Assembly (NCBI GenBank): GCA_932521025.1
Contig: OW051471.1
Coordinates: 2,728,001-2,792,000, forward strand
DNA length: 64,000 nt
Direction: 5' to 3'
DNA from: Oscheius onirici
Lineage: Eukaryota; Nematoda; Chromadorea; Rhabditida; Rhabditidae
The notes beneath the pieces are model-generated. The model was not told the origin of the DNA. It was given only the letters and a program-made list of their open reading frames with translations, and did no database searches. The translations under genes were made by a program, and so were the position numbers. Shown here piece by piece: positions 26,801 to 35,800 of this stretch (the first letter of the stretch is position 1; every line of letters starts with the position of its first letter).

Positions 26801-29800
26801 AAGCGATATTGATTCTTCTGTACTTTCGGTATACGCGGGAGTACTTTGAAAGCGATTCCGTACGCAATTTTGCGTAACTGAAAAGTACGTTCGGCACAAG
26901 CCATAAACATATGTTGCAGTTGAAATTGACCGGTCAATTCCAACTAGCTGAAATTGACCAGCTTCAGTTGAAATTGACCAGTTTTCAGTTGAAATTGACC
27001 GGAAACGTTTTATTTCGTTTTTCTTCCGTTTTTATTATTATTTTCCCTTATTTTTATGTTTATTTTTGTTCATTTCGACAAAAGCACACATATTCTAAAC
27101 CTTTGAGAACTAAAACGAGGAGAAAGGCTCTAGTTGTTGCTTTATTCTAGTTTTTCCACTATTTCTTCAAGTTTTCTTTTATTTTCTGTATTTTTTATCG
27201 CAAAACAACTGTTACAGACGGTCAGATGTCAGAAGAGGGTCTCGATGACGTGAGAGAGCAGCACAGTGCACGATGGCAAAAAAAGGAAAGGCAAAGGAGG
27301 GATTGGTGGTAAGACCTATCATCAGTTCTAAACACAATGAGCGGTGTCAAGTAAGTTTCTTCATTTTTGTAGAAAATTTGTAGTTTTAGGTCGGGATTGG
27401 AAGATCGCCGTTCAAGGCTTTGTTTGGTTAGTTATTTTTGAAATTAATAACTTTTTCATCGCTCCAGGTTTCGATGCCAATCATAACGACGCGGACCAGG
27501 AGTCGCTTCAAGTAGTGCCAGAAATCGCGGTCGACGGAGAAGAGCACATCGAGGAAGAACTGTTTCATGGGCCTGAGGAGGAATATGTCGAAGATGACGA
27601 AACGACATGGGAGGACAAAACTGCGCTGATCAATCATCAGCGAGAACAATCCGGTCTGGCACTTCGACGTCAAGCAGATAAAATACTTTCCCCTTTTCCC
27701 AACTCACAGTGCTTGAAGAAGAAGAGAAAGGCTAGTTCTCAATTATGGTTTATAGCAAAACGGTAATACAGTGAAGGAAGACGAAATGTCTGAGAGAGAG
27801 CTCGAAAATCTATTACGGGTTCCTTGTAAACCCGAGGGCTAGTCATATTTTCCACAAGGAAGATTAACTGATGGGTATCTACGGATACAAAAATGCTTCA
27901 AGCTTCAAACAACAGATATGCTACAATCTTTCCCAAAGTGTTATTCCTTTAGATACGGAGCAATCGAAGTAGCGCTCGAAGAATGCTTTGTACTTCAATT
28001 CGGAGTCCCCGACGTCGAACTGCCTTCCTTTCGAGCTGCAATTTTCTTGGATTCGGTCACTGGAGGCCAGGGACACAAACATTGCAACTGCAATATCAAA
28101 TGTGATTCTAACCGATGTTCTTGTAAAGCCCGCAACTTACTTTGCAACTCTCGTTGCCACAAAACTAATTCTTCTTGCAGCAACAAGTAAATTTCATTGT
28201 TTCCTTCTTCATTCTTTCACATTGTTACTGTTTTTGTTTTATTTTGGTCAATAAATACTTCTTGCTGCATAAAAAGTCTTATTTTCCGAGGAAAATGTTT
28301 GCTTTTCTTGCCTGGTTGTCGCAAACTTCGATAAAACACAAAAAAAGTAGAAAAAACGAGTTATTGTTCAGGAAAAATAGCAATATTTTGTTGCCCGTAG
28401 CGAAACGTAGCAATTTTTCACTTCCTAGTTGTCAAAATTTTTGATAAAACACAAAAAAAAATGGGAAAGCTCGTGAATTTTTACGAAAATTAGCAATTTC
28501 TCTATTTCCGGTCAATTTCAACTGCATCTCGATTTTTAAAGAAAGCCTCCGGCATCTGCCACTTTGCCAAAAACCATGCGAGACCAATTGGCATTGGTCC
28601 CGTCACGATTACTGCGGGTCCCGATGCGATCTCATCCCAAAATTTTTATTTTCGCTTTTTCGACGTTTTACACTCGTTTTTTTGTTTCCAAACCATGTTT
28701 AATCGATTCGGCATCAAATTTTACATCAGTTACGTCTATTCCGACATCAAAATTATGGTGCTTAGGAAAGAAAAAAAATAAGAAAGCACAGAAACGCTGT
28801 TTTCGCCTTTTCCTTCCAGTTTTATTAGATTTTTTCCAGTTTTATTAGAATGTACGCATCTGGTGTAAAATTTGATGCCGAATCGATTAATCATAGTTTG
28901 GAACCCAAAAAACGAGTGTAAACCGTCGAAAATGCGAAAATAAACTTTTTGGGATGAGATCGCGTCGGGACCCGCTGTAATCGTGACGGAACCCGTGCAA
29001 TTGGTCTCGCAGCGATATTTCGAAGCCGGAGACACGCTTTAAAAGCAGTTGAAATTGACTCAACTAGTTGAAATTAACCGGTCAATTTCAACTGCAACAC
29101 ATACAATGTTTGATTGCATGACGTTCCAGATATTAATAATAAGCAGAAAATGAGGATTAGTCATTGAAATAAACTTTTTATAACAATCTAGAAACCCCAC
29201 AAGACGATAAGCTAGTTTGAGTTTTGAATCTCCTTTTTTTCATCTGGAACTTGCTAGCTTCTCTAAGTTTTCCCAAGCGACTTGAAATTTCATTGTGTTT
29301 TTCTTATAGAGCTGTCTAGCTTCTCATAGAATTTAGGGCCGTGAGAAGACGTGGCCTTTTCTCATGATTTGTAGTTATCTGGGCTCTGTTTATTGGAGGG
29401 AAAATGGTTATAGAAAAGTAAAGATGTGAATTCGACATTTTGCTGCACTCAATATTGAAAAGTTAGTGCCGTTATTCTTACCCGAGATTTCTGAATCTTT
29501 TCTCTTTGGAAAGTAGTTTTTTACTCCAGAAACTCTCCTTCTAGCGACCTTCTCTACTCTCTGGTGCAAACGTGGAACCAAACCATTTTGCTCATTGGCT
29601 TTATGTTCCCATACTATGTTTTTCTTTCTCAGCCGCGACAATATCTCTGCCTACAATTGACAATAACGCATTTTACGGATTAGGGAAATGCAACTTTATA
29701 CGTTTTTTCGGCTCTAGCAAGAATGCCCAGCTAACTTGTTTCTACCATTGCCTTTTGTCTCTAATATGAAACAAAAACACAATAACGGTGGGAGAACTAT

Positions 29801-32800
29801 GACGAGAGTCACTTGTAGGTCTTTTCTTTCAAAAACATAGTAATTTGACACATTAAATGCCTTTTCCTTATTGAAGCTATTCTCGTCCTTTTTCTTATCA
29901 AATAATGGTGAAACAAAAATTGGTATTCTCATCCTCATCAGACGCTCATTTCTACACAAAGACTGTTTTCTCGTCCCCATCTAGTTATTTTGCCACAAGA
30001 ATCTCGAAGATTTCACAGGAAAAGTAGTTGGGCGGAGCTGTACAAAAGCTGGTCTGATCGGTTGCCTTGGTCACTTGCACTTTGTCCTCTCTCGACTCGA
30101 TTCACTCACTCTCTCGCTTACTATGAGCAGTCCCGAGTACGTCTTCAAGGGAATTGTCTACGAGTTTGAGGAGACTCGAGACTTGAGACTGGGTGGGTGA
30201 ACTTTTTTTGTCAAATAATAGTTTTCTTGAATTAAGAGATTTTTCTGTTCCACATGCTTGGTAAGACTAAACAAAAGCAGGGTATAATATTATACTAGTG
30301 AAGCCATTTGTGGTGGACTAACAATTTGAAATGTTTGATTACAAAATGATCAAGTTACGACAAAAATTACTAGAGAGATCATTACAAATTTGACTTTTCC
30401 AAATAAGCCTCCTATGAAGCAGCTGCTAACAATCTGCTTCTAGTACTACTAACAATCTTGAAACATTCTACTCAAAACTGAATTTTTTGACAGTTTGAAC
30501 ATGTTCAACATTCTAGTGTTTCCAAAGTCTTTTTCTCCACATTGCTACAAACTGAAACAGAATGCATAAAAAGTAACCGTCGAACAAAACCACATTTTTC
30601 AGTTTTCGAGTTCAAAACACCACTTTCCAGCTGTGTAAGGTTTTGGAAAGTTGTAGGTCTTACAAATTTCTAGAACATGTGACCAGGCTAATTAGGTTTC
30701 CGACCTATAAAAGAGACTATCCGAGCAGAAGATTCTTGAACAAAACGCGAGTATAAAACGCGTTTCTCTCGAAATCTAAACAAAATTTCCAAATGTTCTC
30801 GAGAAAGATTAGCCTGCCATTCAAATCTTTTGCCTCGTTTGATAGGCTGTTTGCGTGAGCGAATAAATAACAGTTCCGATACAAAGCTGCCTCGAGAGGA
30901 TTCTCTTCCTCCAATTTGTTATTTTCCTGGCTCGGTAAGCGGATGGTTGTACGTCAGAGAGGGGAAAGGGGAAGAACTCGGGATATGAAAGGATGAGAGT
31001 CATCCCTTCCTGTTATGTAAGAGCGACTATATGAAGCTGTTGAAGTTAACTTGTGAAAAGATAAAGTCGAGAACCAATCAAAGACGAGAAGAGGCGACTG
31101 AAATGCACATCTTGACTGTATTTTTAGTTTTTTTGGTTTCACTAGATTTCTATAAGTACGCAGGAAGATCAGCAATTAGTTTTTTTGAACTTCGTCCAAT
31201 AAACGAGGAAAATGCAAAGCATAGATTTTTCACCGACAAGTAACTATTCCGAGTCTTTGCGATCTCGGGCCTTTTAAAAAGAGTTCAGAGTCTTTGAAAG
31301 AGCCTCTTTAGTACGGCAAGAATCAAGAAAAAACATGAAAAGTTTAGTCTCACATTTTTATTTCAACAGAATCACAAAGATGAGCAGGAGGAGGAACAAC
31401 AATGGGTCACTTTCTTTGCGGTAAAAATTATCATAAGAAACAAAACAAATTCCAAACAACGGTTAGGTGGTGTTTTTAGAACAAAGCAGTAGGTTTTAAG
31501 GCTCTACGATCTCTGAGAATACTGTTCAAAGTTTTAGCTACCTATCATAGTAGGCTACAGTCTGCTCAAAAATGAAATGGCCTGGTTATACGCTTATGTT
31601 TCACGCTATTCGTAAACATAAACAGGAAGTTGAACATCAATGTTGACCGAGCGAGTTACCGAAAAAGTAATAATCAAAAAAACTCTAGTAGCTCTCCAAA
31701 GTAATCGACCACCAGTTGTAATCAAAGTGTAAAACGTTGGGCTTCTAGAAGAGTGACAGTTTTTCAAAAACTTTGTTTCACTGAGCTATCTGCAGGAGGC
31801 TTGGTTTCACTTTCTGTGTCATTTTGGAAATATTCTATCGATCCAGAGGACAAGAACTCAGTTACTCCAACTCTGAACCGAGTTGGGACAGTAACTTTTT
31901 GTTTCGCTGTAGTCTTATGAGTTCACGGGAAAACTTAGATATGCTGCGTTGGACGAACAAATGCTACGACACAACTCAAAAATACAGTTTTTAATGATCG
32001 GTAAAAAGAGCCAAAATCTATCAGTGTCGCTTATTAAACCCTCGTTTTCAGTGTACGGCAACAATCCGAACCAGCCGACGCCTCAGACTCCGCAGACTCC
32101 GCAGGCGGCCCCTTTCACCTCGAACGGTGAGTAAGACTGGGGTCTTTTTGTCTCATTCTCCCTCCTCTTTTTTAGGCACTCGCTTCCCACAGCCCACTCC
32201 TTCACCTCACTACGCGGCAGCTACTGCGCCCGGTGCCGATATTCGCAGTCCTTCCTTGATGTCCCCGAATCAGCCACAGCCGATGCCGGCGCCTCATATG
32301 CCCAGACCAATGTCTAATGGTTTTTGAGCTATTTTCAAATGAGAAAACTTAAAATTTTACAGGCGATTTGGTGAATCAGCCGATGCGAATGCCAGTCTGT
32401 CCTCCGCAGCAGCAGCCTCATCCAAACCACATGCCGAGCCAGTTCTTCGCCCACGATCCTCAGATTTCTGGGAACAGTGAGTTTTGATTGGAAAAGGAGG
32501 ATTATTTGAACAGTTTTGTGAATGTTGGCTAGTTCAGCTTTGAACTCATTAGAAAAGACATATCGAATTTAGAGACTATTTATGCTTCATCATATATATT
32601 AGCCCAGAATTTTATTTGAAACACATTGCAACTACTGTATTGTAGGTAAATAATGAACCAAACATGTCAAACAGTATGTAAAAAGATTGAATATTAGCGA
32701 ATGGAATAGACACATTGCCACAAGTGTTGAATTAAGAAAATTTATATGTTTCGTTCTTGCAATTAGTCCAGAGAAAAAAACTTACAATTAGTTAGTAGAT

Positions 32801-35800
32801 ATGTCGGTGTTGTGTTGTGGAAAAAAGTGTTCACTGAGATCTATTACAGCGCTTTTAAATATCTGTAAGCATATCCACTTGAGTTTGTCATCGCATGAAA
32901 TCATCGGAATGTTTCAGAATGGTATTGTTTTATCAATTTCTGCGCTGTAAACTAGAATAGGTTCACAACAAGTCTTCACTTTACGACTTGAAAGCTTGGT
33001 ATGCAGGCTAGAAAAAACCTGTACTAGTACTGAATGTAGTAGCTTCCAATGTTTCACCAATACTATTAGCATGGAAAACTTCGCGAAACTTACTGCGCCG
33101 ATGCCTGGCCTGTAAAAAAGTAAGATTTTTTTTTAGTAACTCCCGACAACTGTCTTCTCGGCTGTGTCTTTCACGTCTATGACCTGGAACGACTAGCAAC
33201 GGACAAGATGGACGTGATTAACATTCAGATTGCTGTCAAACTGAGAGGAGGAGATCTCGACTCAAACCCGAAAAACTATGCGGACAAACAGAACAGCATC
33301 ACTCACGTTGTTGTCGATTGCTATAGATCTCAAACTGCTCAGCAGGTTGGTTTTTCTAACACTGTACTTTTTCGAATACCCAAATCGGGAGGCATTTTAG
33401 GGATACATTAGATTTTCTCTTCCTGCGAACGTGGTATATTTTTAGACTACGGGATAAGGCAGCGATTGAAACCAAAAAAATGACCAGCTTGAACAAGACC
33501 GGAAAGTCAATTTGGTCACATTTGTAGACTACAGACACAAAATTCCTCGACAGTTTTGGAATTTTGTTTGTTCCCTGTATTTCTGATTTGCGTTGTGAAT
33601 AGGCTACAATGCGGTGGCCAAAAGCATATTTCAGGCTCTGAAGGACCGCAAGCGTCTCGTGACTCTCCAATGGCTCACAGAAGTTCTCATGACTGGAAAA
33701 ATGGACGTTCCGAACAAGCTAGCTCATCTGCCTTCTTTCTGTACCAAGTCTTCTTCTCCCAACGTCGAGCAGGCTCTTCCCTGTCTGGGAAAATTCTTCT
33801 CCCTGTCCGGATTCGATGAAATGGAGAGGGCTGCCATCAAGTGGATGATTGAGGCCATTGGAGGACGAATGACCCCCAATTTCAGCAGAAACAATCACTT
33901 TTTGATTGCTAAGCAGTGAGTTTTGAACTTCCTTTTGGTAGAATAAATGCTAGTTTTTACACCTTTTACACACAACTTTCTTCTCACAGCTACAGTAAAA
34001 ATAGTTCTGTGGCAACTGTTCTCACACCCTCTTTTGCAGACAAGTAGGCGAAAAGGTCGAAAAAGCCCGCGAATGGGACATTCCTACCTACAACTACCAA
34101 TGGCTCGTCGATCTCTACATCAGCGGAAGATGTCTGGACGACGCCGCGAGATACATGGTTGGAAATCCGGGTTGTGAAGTCACTACGACCCCGTATGCTC
34201 TGGAATGCACTCATGAAATGACCAAGAACATGCTTTGTAAGTTATTTGGACAGAAAAAGAGAGAAAACGGTTCAGATGCCTGGAAAGCGGCCATACCAGT
34301 CCATCCGGACCAGTGGAAAAAGGCTCAGGAAGTGAGACAGAGCATTCTCAACGATGACAACTTTTTCCCCAATCGGCGCTTCAAGTGAGTCTAAAGATCT
34401 TTTGAGTGTTCAAAACTATCGGTTTTTGATTTTGTGGAAATACTTTTGAAATCAGTTATGTTTCAGAGCATACATATAGATGTGAATCTCTTTGCTAACA
34501 AATATGCGGTGAACCTTCCAGAAATTCGTGTACATACAAACTAACAAACAAAACTTTTACAAACAAGACTTGAAAAAATCGCGTCGAAGTCGAAACCATA
34601 GCTCTTTTTCAGCGTAAAAGCACAAGAAACACCGTCGATGGACCAGATTGCAGTTGCTGAGAAACAGAGGAAAGAAAAGGGGATCGAACATAATATTCTT
34701 GTTGCTTTCAACGAGGTCGAAGACGATATCAAGGAGCATCTTATCAAGGTTTTTAACCCACTTTTTGTAAAAAAAAATCCTTTTCAGAGGCTCCTATTTC
34801 TGGGAGGACGGGTCACGGACAACATCTCCGAATCGACTCATCTCGTTTCGGCCATGGGAACTCGATCGGATAAAATGCTCGAGGCTATTGCTTTGGGCAC
34901 AAATATCGTTCATCCCTTCTGGATCATTCACGGGTTCGAGTGCGGGCACTTTATGGGTCAGTTTTATTATTTTTTGCTAGTGTCTGAAAAGGATCAAGCT
35001 TGGTGCGTTGTTGACAAAAAAGTGTTATGGCGTGCTCGAAAAAAATATGTTTTTTTTTTTGAAAAATGAAATTCGCAGTTCTAAAGTTCGGAAAGCAGAG
35101 TAAATGTTATGGTTCAGTTTATACCAATCGAGTGACCTGTTTCGATTTACCATTCTTGTAGTAGGTGAAACAATAAAAATTCGTGTGACAGTCCGAGGAA
35201 ATCATTTTGCATAACGAAAAATATTGTTTAGTCAATAAATGCTGGACCTAGTTCCATTCTTCATCAGCTTTACTTTTCCCATTCACGTTGAAACAGAAAA
35301 AACATTGCCAAAAGTTCAAGCAGGTGTTCGGTCAGAATTCTTGATGGATTTGAGTATCATCTATTGTTGCTTTATAAAATGCCAGTAAACCACAAAAAAA
35401 CATTGAGTCGAAGGGAAAAGAGCAAAAAGGGACAGTAACCAGAAATTCAAAAAGTTACCGGAAGAAAATTAATTTGTTTCAGGTCCTAGATATTGTCAAT
35501 GCTTTTCGGTATAATGATGGTATACAAACGGTGTGCAGACAAAAATAATTACCTATGTCATAAGAAACGTTCCAGACACTTACGACTATTTCCTTCGCGA
35601 CGAAGAGTCCGAAAAGCACCTCGGCTACAACTGTAAAAGAAGCGTGTTGAGGGCCAGAAATCGTCCCGTTTTCGAGGTTTCACCATTTTCGACTAAAAAA
35701 CGGAAAATTCAGGAGATCACATTCTATATCACTCCCAACGTGGAACCAAGTGTTCACACTCTCACGAGACTGATTCGTCTGGCTGGAGGAAAAGTCGACG

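Larger units (their letters stand above)
26912..29099. mobile_element. Ginger-like DNA transposon remnant
   Basis: The ends are a perfect 22-bp inverted repeat beginning TGTTGCAGTTGAAATTGACC, with a 4-bp CATA duplication on each side (26908-26911 and 29100-29103). TGT...ACA ends with a 4-bp duplication match Ginger elements, whose transposase is related to Gypsy integrase. Inside is a C-terminal integrase-like fragment (entry at 27218-28190). Extra subterminal copies of the end sequence lie at 26940-27003 and 28508-28526. The catalytic core is not visible, so the copy is non-autonomous or decayed. Confidence 0.6.
19124..32051. other. Very long PTIP intron (12.9 kb)
   Basis: Apart from the entries listed inside it (MITE, Ginger-like element, candidate alternative exons, piRNA-type motifs), the intron has CT-repeat stretches (22650-22685) and a TG-rich run (22925-22950). 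No other exon in phase with 19123 and 32052 is convincing. Confidence 0.6.

Noticed and set aside
27560-27567. Perfect CTGTTTCA core on the plus strand
   Set aside because: It lies in the coding part of the decayed integrase (codons for Glu-Leu-Phe-His), so it is probably chance.
32910-34465. TGTTTCAG copies as piRNA promoters (32910, 34459)
   Set aside because: No YRNT at 38-40 nt, and both resemble polypyrimidine-AG sites; kept only in the overall count.
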